Assembly (NCBI RefSeq): GCF_004349135.1
Contig: NZ_SMFN01000015.1
Coordinates: 1-64,000, forward strand
Origin: Flavobacterium sandaracinum
GTDB taxonomy: Bacteria > Bacteroidota > Bacteroidia > Flavobacteriales > Flavobacteriaceae
Direction: 5' to 3'
Length of the DNA: 64,000 bases
The notes below the pieces were generated by a model. The model saw only the letters and a list, made by a program, of their open reading frames with translations. It was not told the DNA's origin and did no database searches. The translations under genes and the position numbers were made by a program. Shown here in pieces: positions 9,202 to 18,122 of the stretch (position 1 is the first letter of the stretch; every line of letters starts with the position of its first letter).

Positions 9202-9209
9202 TATATTTG
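9202..9209 (+). promoter_or_regulatory. Probable gldBC promoter -7 element
   Basis: TATATTTG matches TAnnTTTG. It lies about 60 bases before the gldB ATG, in the 100-base divergent space with nadE. At the -33 distance the sequence reads TTTA rather than TTTG, so the match is partial. Confidence 0.5.
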
Positions 9210-9272
9210 CAAAATAATTATGTTGTGCTTTTATTTCCCAGGATTCTTTGGGAACAAATTTAATTAATATAT

Positions 9273-10229
9273 ATGAAAAAATATCTGTTTCTTGTAGCCT
9301 TTTGCCTCTTCGTTTTGTCCTGTGACAAGAAAAGTAAAGTGGAAAGTGCCGTAACAGCCATTCCTGTAGAAATAAAAGTAGTACGGTTTGACAAAATATT
9401 TTTTGAAACACCACCGCAGGATTTAGAAAATGTTAAAAAGGAATTTCCGTTTTTCTTCCCTTTAGGAAACGATAACAGTGTTTGGTTAAATAAAATGCAA
9501 GATCCTATTTGGAGAGAATTGTATACCGAAGTTCAAAAAAAATATGCTGATTTTGAACCCGTGAAAGAGGAATTAGAAACGCTTTTTAAACATATTAAAT
9601 ACTACTTTCCACAAACCCAAACGCCTAAAGTAATTGCTATAATCTCTGAAATGGATTATAAAAATAAAGCTATTTATGCAGACAGTTTAGTCATTGTTTC
9701 CCTTGAATTATATTTAGGGAAGGACCACAGGTTTTATCAGTTTCCAAATTATTTAAAACAAAATTTTGAGCAAAGGCAGATTGCGCCAGATGTTGTTTCA
9801 AGTTTTGCTGGTCGTAAAATTGTGCCAATTTTAGATAAGGATTTGTTAAGTCAAATGATTTATAATGGAAAGCAATTGTATTTAAAAGATTTGTTGTTGC
9901 CTGCTTATTCAGATGCTGAAAAAATGGGATATACTCCTGAACAAATAGTATGGTGTCAGGAAAATGAAAGTTACATGTGGCGTTATTTTATTGAAAAAGA
10001 AATGCTTTACAGCAGTGATCAAAAATTAGTTCCTCGATTTATAAATCCAGCTCCATTTTCCAAATTTTATTTGGAAATCGATAATGATTCACCTGGTCAA
10101 GTTGGGGCATGGTTAGGTTGGCAAATCGTGCGATCCTATGTAAAAAATAATGAAGTACCTATTGCGGATTTGTTAAAAACAAATGCGAAAGAAATTTTTA
10201 TTAAATCAAAATACAAACCCAAGAAATAA
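9273..10229 (+). CDS. gldB: Gliding motility lipoprotein GldB
   Basis: 318-residue lipoprotein needed for flavobacterial gliding and linked to type IX secretion function. The N-terminus MKKYLFLVAFCLFVLSC is a lipoprotein signal with the modified Cys at residue 17. The rest is a soluble domain with the GldB pattern, including VRFDKIFFE near the start and the C-terminal SPGQVGAWLGWQIVRSYV. gldC follows with a one-base overlap, so the two are co-transcribed and translationally coupled. In Flavobacterium johnsoniae gldB is essential for gliding, while GldC loss is milder. The biochemical function is unknown. Confidence 0.95.
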   Translation: MKKYLFLVAFCLFVLSCDKKSKVESAVTAIPVEIKVVRFDKIFFETPPQDLENVKKEFPFFFPLGNDNSVWLNKMQDPIWRELYTEVQKKYADFEPVKEELETLFKHIKYYFPQTQTPKVIAIISEMDYKNKAIYADSLVIVSLELYLGKDHRFYQFPNYLKQNFEQRQIAPDVVSSFAGRKIVPILDKDLLSQMIYNGKQLYLKDLLLPAYSDAEKMGYTPEQIVWCQENESYMWRYFIEKEMLYSSDQKLVPRFINPAPFSKFYLEIDNDSPGQVGAWLGWQIVRSYVKNNEVPIADLLKTNAKEIFIKSKYKPKK

Positions 10230-10567
10230 TGTCAAATAAAAATACATCAGAAATTAAGTTTCTAGTCGAATTAGATGAAAACCGTGTTCCAGAAAAACTT
10301 ATGTGGTCTGCAAAGGATGGAGGAGTCGAATTAGAGGAAGCAAAAGCTATTATGCTGTCCATTTGGGATAGCAAAGCAAAAGAAAGTATGCGGATTGATT
10401 TATGGACAAAAGATATGCCAGTTGATGAAATGAAAATTTTCTTTCATCAGACTTTAGTAGCAATGTCTGAAACATTTAAACGAGCCACGGATGATGAAAA
10501 AATGGCGGATACAATGAAAGATTTCTGTGATTATTTTGCTGAAAAATTGGACCTGAAAAAGCAGTAA
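10229..10567 (+). CDS. gldC: Gliding motility protein GldC
   Basis: 112-residue soluble protein without signal peptide, so cytoplasmic. It shows the GldC pattern: EIKFLVELDENRVPEKLMW, followed by an acidic, helix-rich C-terminal half. The ATG overlaps the gldB stop by one base. In other flavobacteria GldC improves but is not strictly required for gliding. Its molecular role is unknown. The gene is the last of this small operon, and the convergent engB gene lies beyond a 400-base gap holding a terminator. Confidence 0.95.
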   Translation: MSNKNTSEIKFLVELDENRVPEKLMWSAKDGGVELEEAKAIMLSIWDSKAKESMRIDLWTKDMPVDEMKIFFHQTLVAMSETFKRATDDEKMADTMKDFCDYFAEKLDLKKQ

Positions 10568-10911
10568 TGTAGTACGCTTTGGCGTTATTATTTATTAGGA
10601 TAAATCATTATAGGTTGGGAAGTAAGTAGTTGGACTTATTTATTGCCGTACTATAAAAGGAGTGAAATACTATTTAACATAAAAAGTCATGTAAACCTTA
10701 AACGACCTTATTATTGCTTAAGTTATCAGTCTTACACAAATGAAACTTCAATGACTTATATGGTAAAAAAAAATACGTCATTGTTTTATTCTTATTACTT
10801 AGCTGTTTTTATATGCCTTTAAATTTTTCACTACAGCCAAAAAATAGTCGGAACAGATATAAAGAAACGGAGTAGAATTTTAGTAATAGAATTGAAGTTC
10901 CACTAAAGCAA
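10568..10911. other. Gene-free stretch after gldC
   Basis: About 0.34 kb without a credible frame on either strand. It holds short AT-rich segments and no recognised gene remnant. The terminator at its right border ends both convergent transcripts. Confidence 0.5.
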
Positions 10912-10943
10912 AAATCCCAAAACTAAATTAAGTTTTGGGATTT
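10912..10943. terminator. Bidirectional terminator, gldC / engB
   Basis: A perfect 13-bp stem (AAATCCCAAAACT with its complement) around a 6-base loop, followed by a T-rich tail on the plus strand and an A-rich start that gives a U tract on the minus strand. It is placed between convergent genes. Confidence 0.88.
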
Positions 10944-10966
10944 ATTTTTATGAAAGTAGCCTATTT

Positions 10967-11587
10967 CTATAACTGAGCATTGTTCTTGAAAACTTCTTGA
11001 TTTACTTCGTCTATATAACTCAATAATTCTTCTTTCCCAGTAGATTCGGTCGCTGAAGTTATAAAATAATGTGGCATTTCGGCCCAGTTGTTAGCAAACA
11101 TTTTCTTTTTGTAAGCGGCTACATGAGAATCAATTTTTACTTTACTAATCTTATCTGCTTTGGTGAAAACAATACAGAAAGGAATTTCACTTTCCCCCAT
11201 GTATGACATGAATTCAATGTCTATAGTTTGTGCTTCATGGCGAATGTCTATCAACACAAAAGCACAAACTAATTGTTCTCTGGTTTCAAAATAATCCGTG
11301 ATAAATTCTTGGAAAATAGATTTTGTTTTTTTGGAAACTTTTGCATACCCATATCCAGGTAAATCGACCAAGAACCAATTATTATTTATTAAAAAATGAT
11401 TAATTAATTGAGTTTTTCCTGGTCTTCCAGATGTTTTTGCTAGTTTTTTATGATTCGTTATCATGTTGATCAAAGAGGATTTTCCAACATTTGATCTGCC
11501 TATAAAAGCGTATTCCGGCAAAAAGTCCTTTGGACATTTGCTTACATCGGAGTTGCTAATAACAAATTCGGCGGTATTAATTTTCAT
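10967..11587 (-). CDS. engB: Ribosome-assembly GTPase EngB (YihA/YsxC)
   Basis: A GTPase required for maturation of the large ribosomal subunit. 206 residues, usual length. All G motifs are visible: G1 GRSNVGKSSL, G2 region TSGRPGKTQ, G3 DLPGYGYA, G4 TKADK, and G5 TSA. It follows the alpha/beta hydrolase gene by 31 bases on the same strand, so the two are probably one transcript. The function of the pairing is not obvious. Start chosen at MKINTAEF, which gives the standard N-terminal beta strand. Confidence 0.97.
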   Translation of the reverse strand: MKINTAEFVISNSDVSKCPKDFLPEYAFIGRSNVGKSSLINMITNHKKLAKTSGRPGKTQLINHFLINNNWFLVDLPGYGYAKVSKKTKSIFQEFITDYFETREQLVCAFVLIDIRHEAQTIDIEFMSYMGESEIPFCIVFTKADKISKVKIDSHVAAYKKKMFANNWAEMPHYFITSATESTGKEELLSYIDEVNQEVFKNNAQL

Positions 11588-11618
11588 TTTTTCAGGGTAT
11601 AAAATTCTCCTTCTACGT

Positions 11619-12392
11619 TTAGTGTACTGCTAAATGAGTATGTGTTAACCAGTCTTCTAACAAGCGATTAAATTCATCGGGATGTTCCATCATAGCTGCA
11701 TGACCACATTTGTCAATCCAATACAAAGCAGAATTAGGTAATAATTTATGAAATTCTTCAGCAACATCCGGCGGGGTAACTTTGTCGTTTTTCCCCCAGA
11801 TAATGCAAGTTTGAACATGCATTTTTGGTAAATCTTTTGCCATGTTATGACGAATAGCACTTTTAGCAATCGTCAATGTTTTTATCAATTTTATACGATC
11901 GTTTACCGATTCATATACTTCATCAATAAGCTCTTTAGTAGCTACTTTGGGATCGTAAAACACATCCTCAGCCTTTTTTTTAATATACTCGTAGTCGCCT
12001 CTTTTAGGGTAACTGTCTCCCATAGCGCTTTCGTAAAGTCCAGAACTACCAGTTATTACAAGCCCAGCTACTTTTTCAGGATACATTTTAGTGTGGTATA
12101 AAGCAATATGACCGCCTAATGAGTTTCCTAAAAGGATTACGCGCTCTAAACCTTTGAATGTGATAAAATCCTTAACGTATTTTGCAAAACTTTTTACATT
12201 CGTTTTCAAAATATTTTGCGTGTATATGGGTAAATCTGGAATGATTATTTTGTATCCTCTTGTGGAAAAATAATTAGCCACAGCATCAAAATTACTGAGT
12301 CCGCCCATAAGTCCATGCAAGATCACAATTGGAGTTCCTTCGCCAGCTTCATAATAGCTGTATCTACCTTCTTTTTTATAGTGTTTTTCCAT
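11619..12392 (-). CDS. Alpha/beta-hydrolase fold protein
   Basis: 257-residue cytoplasmic hydrolase with the alpha/beta fold: oxyanion region HGLMGGLSNF, nucleophile elbow GNSLGG (Ser91), an acidic residue in WGKNDKVTP and the catalytic His in CGHAAMMEHP. Related proteins include esterases, dienelactone hydrolases and C-C bond hydrolases; the substrate cannot be told from sequence. It heads a two-gene unit with engB and is divergent from mraZ. This neighbourhood beside the dcw cluster recurs in flavobacteria as far as I recall, suggesting a housekeeping role. Confidence 0.88.
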   Translation of the reverse strand: MEKHYKKEGRYSYYEAGEGTPIVILHGLMGGLSNFDAVANYFSTRGYKIIIPDLPIYTQNILKTNVKSFAKYVKDFITFKGLERVILLGNSLGGHIALYHTKMYPEKVAGLVITGSSGLYESAMGDSYPKRGDYEYIKKKAEDVFYDPKVATKELIDEVYESVNDRIKLIKTLTIAKSAIRHNMAKDLPKMHVQTCIIWGKNDKVTPPDVAEEFHKLLPNSALYWIDKCGHAAMMEHPDEFNRLLEDWLTHTHLAVH

Positions 12393-12421
12393 TTTTTGTG
12401 AAACCGGATTTTCAATTTTGA

Positions 12422-12429
12422 CAAATATA
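12422..12429 (-). promoter_or_regulatory. Probable promoter -7 element for the hydrolase-engB unit
   Basis: On the minus strand the bases read TATATTTG, a full TAnnTTTG match. A start about 7 bases downstream would give a leader of ~23 bases. No TTTG is seen at the -33 distance. Confidence 0.5.
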
Positions 12430-12682
12430 GGATTTAATAAATAAAAATGAATTTTTACAACAATTTTTAATTGTAAAATTATCGAGATGGCTCTACTAAT
12501 TGATACTTTTTTTTCAATTTTCAGTCCCTATTTTACTCTTTTTAAGTGGTCCTCATAGTACTTAAAAACGATAATTCTTTGTGTTTTTAAGGTCTATTTT
12601 TTATAACATTATGTTTCTTACAAATACGACAAAGGAAGGCTAATCTTTTGAGTGTCCATAAATTAAGGGTTTTTATCCTAAA

Positions 12683-12727
12683 GTGGTTAAACTTATTAAC
12701 AAAGTGGTATATAGTGGTAAATAGTGG
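12683..12727 (+). promoter_or_regulatory. Probable MraZ operator: four GTGG boxes
   Basis: GTGGT occurs at 12683, 12704, 12714 and 12724. The last three repeat as AGTGGTA with an exact 10-base period, and the first is 21 bases (two helical turns) upstream. MraZ in other bacteria binds direct repeats with a GTG core spaced by one turn upstream of its own gene. The boxes end just before the -7 element at 12740, so bound MraZ would cover the -33 region and repress the dcw cluster. Confidence 0.8.
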
Positions 12728-12739
12728 TAATATTTTTTA

Positions 12740-12747
12740 TATTTTTG
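12740..12747 (+). promoter_or_regulatory. Promoter -7 element of the dcw cluster
   Basis: TATTTTTG matches TAnnTTTG and stands 26 bases before the mraZ start. The -33 position falls inside the last GTGG box and carries no TTTG, as might be expected of a promoter under operator control. Confidence 0.55.
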
Positions 12748-12772
12748 CTCTATATCATTTAATACTTTTTGC

Positions 12773-13246
12773 TTGGATACAATTGTCGGAACATATGAAT
12801 GTAAAGTCGATGCTAAAGGAAGGCTGCTCATGCCAGCGCCCTTAAAAAAGCAGTTGGCTACTTCACTTCAAAACGGATTCGTTTTGAAGCGTTCTGTTTT
12901 TCAGCCTTGTTTAGAGCTGTATCCTATGAAAGAATGGGATTTAATGATGCAAAAAATCAACAAACTAAATCGATTTGTAAAGAAAAACAATGACTTTATT
13001 CGCAGGTTTACCGCTGGTGTAAAAGTAGTTGAGATTGATGCTTTAGGGCGATTGTTAGTTCCTAAAGATTTGGTGGCTTACTCCAGTATTACTAAAGAGG
13101 TAGTTTTCTCCTCTGCTGTAAATATTGTAGAAATTTGGGATAAAGATTTGTATGAAAAATCAATAAGTGGCGAAGATGTAGATTTTGCGGATTTAGCCGA
13201 AGATGTAATGGGAAATATAAATGACGACGACAATGGAATATCATAA
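12773..13246 (+). CDS. mraZ: Transcriptional regulator MraZ
   Basis: DNA-binding autorepressor of the division and cell-wall (dcw) cluster; forms ring-shaped oligomers. 157 residues with two SpoVT/AbrB-like beta domains: GTYECKVDAKGRLLMPAPLK (about 6-25) and VVEIDALGRLLVPKDL (about 84-99), each with the conserved D-x-x-GR signature. The start is TTG: the frame has a stop at 12728 and no ATG before the conserved N-terminus. The acidic tail (DDDNGIS) overlaps rsmH by 26 bases. First gene of a 16-kb single-strand cluster. Confidence 0.96.
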   Translation: MDTIVGTYECKVDAKGRLLMPAPLKKQLATSLQNGFVLKRSVFQPCLELYPMKEWDLMMQKINKLNRFVKKNNDFIRRFTAGVKVVEIDALGRLLVPKDLVAYSSITKEVVFSSAVNIVEIWDKDLYEKSISGEDVDFADLAEDVMGNINDDDNGIS

Positions 13247-14129
13247 TCCGGTTTTGCTTCAAGCATCAGTAGATGGTTTAAATATCAAGCCTGATGGCAT
13301 ATATGTAGATGTTACTTTTGGTGGTGGTGGGCATTCAAAAGAGATTTTGAAAAGACTTGGTCCAGATGGAAAATTATTTGCTTTTGATCAGGATGAAGAT
13401 GCTTTAGCCAATGCTCTCGCTGATGAAAGATTTACGTTAATCAATGAAAATTTTAGATTTATAAAACGGTTTTTACGCTTTTATGGAGTAAAAAGCGTGG
13501 ATGGAATTTTGGCAGATTTAGGGGTTTCTTCCCATCAATTTGATGTTGCAGAACGAGGTTTCTCTACTCGGTTTGATGCCGACTTAGATATGAGAATGAG
13601 TCAGAAAAATGATTTGAATGCTTATAGAGTGGTCAATGAATATGACGAGGCTAATTTAAAAAGGGTGTTCTTGGATTATGGTGAATTGAAAAATGCACCC
13701 GTTTTAGCCAGAACAATTATAGAGGCTAGAGAACAAGATCCAATCAAGACAACAGATGCATTGAAGGAGGTTTTGGCACGTTTTTTACCAGAGAGAGTTA
13801 GAAATAAAATTTTAGCTCAGATATATCAGGCTATTCGAATAGAAGTAAATCAAGAGATGGATGTTTTGAAAGAGTTTTTAGAACAGTCTCTTGAAATATT
13901 AAATCCAAATGGGAGATTAAGTGTGATCTCCTATCATTCGTTAGAAGACAGATTGGTGAAGAGATTTATGAAAAATGGTATGTTTGAAGGAGAACCAGAG
14001 CGAGACTTTTTTGGTAATTTTTCGGTTCCGTTCAAAACAATTGGAAAATTAATCGTTCCAGATAACGCCGAGATTAAAGAAAACAACAGAGCCAGAAGTG
14101 CAAAATTACGAATAGCTGAAAAGAGGTAA
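13221..14129 (+). CDS. rsmH: 16S rRNA (cytosine-1402-N4) methyltransferase RsmH
   Basis: S-adenosylmethionine-dependent methyltransferase that modifies C1402 in the 16S rRNA decoding centre. 302 residues, usual length. Visible signatures: YHNPVLL at the N-terminus, SAM-binding VDVTFGGGGHS, DLGVSSHQFD and the C-terminal RSAKLRIAE. Two possible starts lie 12 bases apart. MEYHNPVLL at 13233 matches the family start more closely than the first ATG, but either overlaps the end of mraZ. Second gene of the dcw cluster. Confidence 0.96.
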   Translation: MTTTMEYHNPVLLQASVDGLNIKPDGIYVDVTFGGGGHSKEILKRLGPDGKLFAFDQDEDALANALADERFTLINENFRFIKRFLRFYGVKSVDGILADLGVSSHQFDVAERGFSTRFDADLDMRMSQKNDLNAYRVVNEYDEANLKRVFLDYGELKNAPVLARTIIEAREQDPIKTTDALKEVLARFLPERVRNKILAQIYQAIRIEVNQEMDVLKEFLEQSLEILNPNGRLSVISYHSLEDRLVKRFMKNGMFEGEPERDFFGNFSVPFKTIGKLIVPDNAEIKENNRARSAKLRIAEKR

Positions 14130-14225
14130 TTCTAAGCGCCCGAGTTGGAAAGTAAAATATAAACAATAAAATATACCCAATTGCAGATCTTCTCTACTTT
14201 AGAGATAGGTTGGGGTTAATAAAAA

Positions 14226-14573
14226 ATGAAAAACGGAGTATACAGTTTACTAAAAGCAAGGTTCCTTGTCAATGAGGATGCGGTTAAAAACTGGCGTTTT
14301 ATCGTTTTTATAATTCTGTTGGCTATTCTAATGATAGCAAACACCCAACGATTTGAACAAAAAGTGTTTAAGATTGCAGAATTAACAAATAAAGCCAAAG
14401 AGTTGCGCTCAGAATTTGTCGATAGACGCTCAGAATTAATGAAACTGAAAATGGAATCGACTGTTTCTGAAAAAATGATAGAAAAAGAAATTTTTCCATC
14501 AACAGTTCCTCCAGTAAAAATTAAAGTTAAAGAAGAAAAAGAGAAAAGTGTTTTAGAAAAATTATGGCAGTAG
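14226..14573 (+). CDS. ftsL: FtsL-like division protein
   Basis: 115-residue bitopic inner-membrane protein: a short cytoplasmic N-terminus (to about 24), one membrane helix (FIVFIILLAILMIANTQ, about 26-42), and a periplasmic coiled coil rich in Lys/Glu (45-85). FtsL belongs to the FtsQLB complex that activates septal wall synthesis by FtsWI. FtsL proteins are poorly conserved, so the call rests on size, topology and position between rsmH and ftsI. The gene overlaps ftsI by 10 bases. No separate ftsB is seen in the window. Confidence 0.85.
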   Translation: MKNGVYSLLKARFLVNEDAVKNWRFIVFIILLAILMIANTQRFEQKVFKIAELTNKAKELRSEFVDRRSELMKLKMESTVSEKMIEKEIFPSTVPPVKIKVKEEKEKSVLEKLWQ

Positions 14574-16567
14574 AAGATAAACACATATCGTACAGAATTT
14601 ATCTGGTAGCTTTTGGCATTTTTGTCATGGCTATTGCTATTGCTGTGAAATTAACAAATATTCAGTGGGTCGAAGGAGATTATTATAGAAAGTTAGCCAA
14701 GGAAAGAACGGTTAGGAACTTTGTGATTCCAGCAAATAAAGGAAATATTTATTCTGCTGACGGAAGTCTATTGGCTACATCGATTCCTAATTATGAAATA
14801 CGGTTTGATGCTGTTACTCCCAAAGCAGAATCATTTGAAAAAAATGTTAAATCACTATCAGATTCCTTAGCGACAGTATTAGGCAAGTCGTCTAGTTTTT
14901 TTGAAAATGAGCTTCGAAAAGCAAGAGCCAATAAAAATAGGTATTACTTGATTGCGCGTAATTTAAGTTATACTCAGTATTTTAAAATTAAAGGTTTTCC
15001 ATTGTTTAATTTGGGTGCCTATAAAGGGGGAATTATAATTGAACAAGAGACGGTGCGAGAGCATCCAATAGGAAAAATTGCAGAGCGTACCGTAGGATAT
15101 GAGCGAACTTCTAATGGTGAGTCTTATGAAGGAAAGGGAATTGAGTGGGCATTTAGAAAATATTTAAATGGTAAAGACGGTAAGATTTTAAAACAAAAAA
15201 TCGCCAAAGGACAGTGGAAACCCATTCGTGATATAAATGAGGTAGATCCTCAGGATGGATACGATGTAATTTCAACAATTGACGTTTATATTCAGGATAT
15301 TGCTCATCATGCTTTATTAAAACAGTTGGAGTTATATCAGGCAGATCATGGCTGTGTTGTGGTCATGGAAACAAAAACAGGTCATGTAAAAGCAATTTCG
15401 AATCTGGGAAGAGCTAAGGACGGAACCTACTTTGAAACAACTAATTATGCGGTGGCTGAGTCTCATGAGCCGGGATCGACTTATAAACTAGCTGATTTAA
15501 TGGCACTTCTAGAAGATAAAAAAGCAGATACTAGTACTGTTTATGATAGTAAAGGTGGCGTAATAGTTTATTCCGGGAAAAAAGTGCGTGATTCACATGA
15601 AGGAGGTTACGGTAAGATTTCGTTAGCAAGGGGTTTTGAACTTTCATCTAACACTGTTATGGTGCAAGCGGTCTACGATAATTACAAAAATGACCCTTCT
15701 AAATTCGTAAATCATCTTAATAATTTTGGATTAAATAAACCATTAGGCCTTTCAATTAAAGGAGAAGGAAAGCCTTACGTTCCGCAACCCAGCGATAAAA
15801 ATTGGTCTAATATATCCCTTCCGTGGATGGCTTTTGGTTACGGAGTGTCGATCACGCCAATGCAAACTTTAGCTTTTTACAATGCCGTTGCTAATAATGG
15901 TGAAATGGTCAAACCTCAATTTGTCTCTGAAATCAAAGAATGGAACAGAACCATCAAAAAATATGGGAAGGAAGTTTTAAATCCAAGCATTTGTTCTCCA
16001 GCAACTATTGCAAAGCTAAAAGCGGTTTTAGCAAATGTGGTAAAAAAAGGAACAGGTTCAAAGCTGTATTCTAAAGATTTTTCTATGGCAGGAAAAACAG
16101 GTACGGCACAGGTTGACTATGGAAAAAGTGGCAGATCTGGAATGTATTATGCCTCTTCATTTGTAGGTTATTTTCCGGCAGACGAACCTAAGTATTCTTG
16201 TATTGTTGTAGTTCATAGACCCAATACTGCTCTTAATAACTTTTATGGTGCGGATGTAGCAGGTCCTGTTTTTAAAAGGATTGCACAAAAAATATTTACA
16301 GATGCACCCTCCACAAATGAAATCAAAAACTTGGATAGAAAAATTCCAAAACAAGAAAATAATTATGATGCTTACTATGCTAAATATCAAAAGAAGCAAC
16401 AAATAATTCCAAATTTAAAGGGAATGTCAGGTATGGATGCTGTCGCTTTATTGGGGAATTTGGGTATGAAAGTGAAGGTTATAGGGGTTGGTAAAGTTAA
16501 AAAACAATCGCTCGAAGCGGGACAGAATTTAGTAAAAAACACAACGATATTATTGGAATTATCATGA
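14564..16567 (+). CDS. ftsI: Septal transpeptidase FtsI (PBP3-like) with PASTA domain
   Basis: Class B penicillin-binding protein that cross-links septal peptidoglycan with FtsW. 667 residues: one N-terminal membrane helix (about 11-30), dimerisation/pedestal domain, and transpeptidase domain with STYK (nucleophile Ser305), SSN and KTGTAQ. A single C-terminal PASTA domain begins about residue 605 (IIPNLKGMSGMDAVALL). The E. coli enzyme lacks PASTA. The last bases overlap murE in an ATGA junction, suggesting translational coupling. In Bacteroidota this gene is often annotated simply as penicillin-binding protein. Confidence 0.96.
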   Translation: MAVEDKHISYRIYLVAFGIFVMAIAIAVKLTNIQWVEGDYYRKLAKERTVRNFVIPANKGNIYSADGSLLATSIPNYEIRFDAVTPKAESFEKNVKSLSDSLATVLGKSSSFFENELRKARANKNRYYLIARNLSYTQYFKIKGFPLFNLGAYKGGIIIEQETVREHPIGKIAERTVGYERTSNGESYEGKGIEWAFRKYLNGKDGKILKQKIAKGQWKPIRDINEVDPQDGYDVISTIDVYIQDIAHHALLKQLELYQADHGCVVVMETKTGHVKAISNLGRAKDGTYFETTNYAVAESHEPGSTYKLADLMALLEDKKADTSTVYDSKGGVIVYSGKKVRDSHEGGYGKISLARGFELSSNTVMVQAVYDNYKNDPSKFVNHLNNFGLNKPLGLSIKGEGKPYVPQPSDKNWSNISLPWMAFGYGVSITPMQTLAFYNAVANNGEMVKPQFVSEIKEWNRTIKKYGKEVLNPSICSPATIAKLKAVLANVVKKGTGSKLYSKDFSMAGKTGTAQVDYGKSGRSGMYYASSFVGYFPADEPKYSCIVVVHRPNTALNNFYGADVAGPVFKRIAQKIFTDAPSTNEIKNLDRKIPKQENNYDAYYAKYQKKQQIIPNLKGMSGMDAVALLGNLGMKVKVIGVGKVKKQSLEAGQNLVKNTTILLELS

Positions 16568-18027
16568 GTATACTAAAAGACATATTGTACAAAGTAGCTA
16601 TTGAAGCCGTGAAAGGTTCGACAGATATCGCCATAAACAAAATGGATTTTGATTCTAGAAAAATAGAAAATAATGACATTTTTGTGGCTATACGTGGTTC
16701 TATTTCTGATGGGCATGATTTTATTGGAAAAGCAATTGCGCAAGGTGCTGTTGCAGTGATATGCGATACCTTTCCGGATACGATCGTAAACGGAATTACC
16801 TATGTGCAGGTTAAAGACACGAATTCTGCCTTAGCTTTTATGGCTGCAAATTATTTTGGTGATCCGTCGCGAAAGTTGAAATTAGTTGGAATAACAGGAA
16901 CAAATGGTAAAACTACGATTGCCTCTTTGTTGTTTCAATTGTTTAAAAAAGCGGGTTATAAAGTTGGTTTACTGTCAACTGTAAAAATAATGGTAGATGA
17001 TGTAGAGCATAAAGCAACTCATACCACCCCAGATTCTATTACGATAAATTATTATCTGGCAGCAATGGTTGAGAATGATGTTGACTATTGTTTTATGGAA
17101 GTAAGCTCTCATGGGATTCATCAAAAAAGAACAGAAGCACTCCATTTTGTGGGTGGGATATTCACTAATTTATCACACGATCACTTAGATTATCATCCTA
17201 CGTTTGCAGAATATAGAGATGTGAAAAAATCGTTTTTCGATCATTTACCTAAAACGGCTTTTATATTGTCTAACATAGACGATAAAAATGGGCAGGTAAT
17301 GTTGCAGAATACTGCCGCTAAAAAGTGCACTTATGCTTTAAAAACTTACGCTGATTATAAAGCACAAATACTGGAAAACCAATTATCGGGCTTGCTGCTT
17401 AAAATAAATGGAAACGAAGTTTGGGTTAAGTTGATAGGAACCTTTAATGCTTATAACCTTCTGGCTATATATGGTACTGCCGTTGAGCTTGGAATGGAAA
17501 GTTTAGAAGTACTCCGATTGTTATCTGATTTAGAAAGTGTTTCAGGTCGTTTCCAGTTTATCGTTTCTTCAACTAACATCACGGCAATTGTGGATTATGC
17601 CCATACTCCAGATGCTTTAGATAATGTGCTAAAAACTATCAATGCTATTCGTACAAAAAACGAGCAATTGATTACAGTTGTAGGTTGCGGAGGAAATAGA
17701 GATAAAACCAAGCGCCCCATTATGGCTGGAATTGCATCGGAGCTCAGTGATAAAGCAATTTTCACTTCGGACAATCCTAGAAATGAAGAGCCAGATGCTA
17801 TTATTGCTGAAATGGAGCAAGGTGTAGCACCTCAAAATTATAAAAAAACATTGACCATAAGCGATAGAAAGCAAGCTATAAAGACAGCTTGCCAATTGGC
17901 GCAGCCGAATGATATTATTTTGATAGCCGGAAAAGGACATGAAACCTATCAGGAGATCAAAGGGATTCGGCAACATTTTGATGATATGGAAACAGTAAAA
18001 GAATTTTTAGAACAATTAGGGAAATGA
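16564..18027 (+). CDS. murE: UDP-MurNAc-tripeptide synthetase MurE
   Basis: Adds the third amino acid to UDP-MurNAc-dipeptide in the cytoplasm. 487 residues with the Mur ligase P-loop GITGTNGKTT (about 113-122), the central HTTPDS / SSHGI segments and a C-terminal domain with SDNPRNEEP. The DNPR motif is the known marker of meso-diaminopimelate-adding MurE, so the wall is predicted to be mDAP type. Translationally coupled to ftsI. A 95-base spacer separates it from mraY. Confidence 0.97.
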   Translation: MSILKDILYKVAIEAVKGSTDIAINKMDFDSRKIENNDIFVAIRGSISDGHDFIGKAIAQGAVAVICDTFPDTIVNGITYVQVKDTNSALAFMAANYFGDPSRKLKLVGITGTNGKTTIASLLFQLFKKAGYKVGLLSTVKIMVDDVEHKATHTTPDSITINYYLAAMVENDVDYCFMEVSSHGIHQKRTEALHFVGGIFTNLSHDHLDYHPTFAEYRDVKKSFFDHLPKTAFILSNIDDKNGQVMLQNTAAKKCTYALKTYADYKAQILENQLSGLLLKINGNEVWVKLIGTFNAYNLLAIYGTAVELGMESLEVLRLLSDLESVSGRFQFIVSSTNITAIVDYAHTPDALDNVLKTINAIRTKNEQLITVVGCGGNRDKTKRPIMAGIASELSDKAIFTSDNPRNEEPDAIIAEMEQGVAPQNYKKTLTISDRKQAIKTACQLAQPNDIILIAGKGHETYQEIKGIRQHFDDMETVKEFLEQLGK

Positions 18028-18122
18028 TAGTTTAATCGGTTGCTATTATTTGTTTGCGAATAGCCATCAGATTGGAAAGTAACGAACAGCACAGCAACGA
18101 TTAACCAAATAAACAACGATAT

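Noticed and set aside
12648..12845. 65-residue frame overlapping the mraZ promoter
   Set aside because: It covers the GTGG operator boxes and reads through the mraZ start out of frame.
18028..18122. Inverted repeat TAATCGGTTGCT / AGCAACGATTA in the murE-mraY gap
   Set aside because: It has a bulge and a loop of about 50 bases and no T tract, so it is not a convincing terminator or operator.
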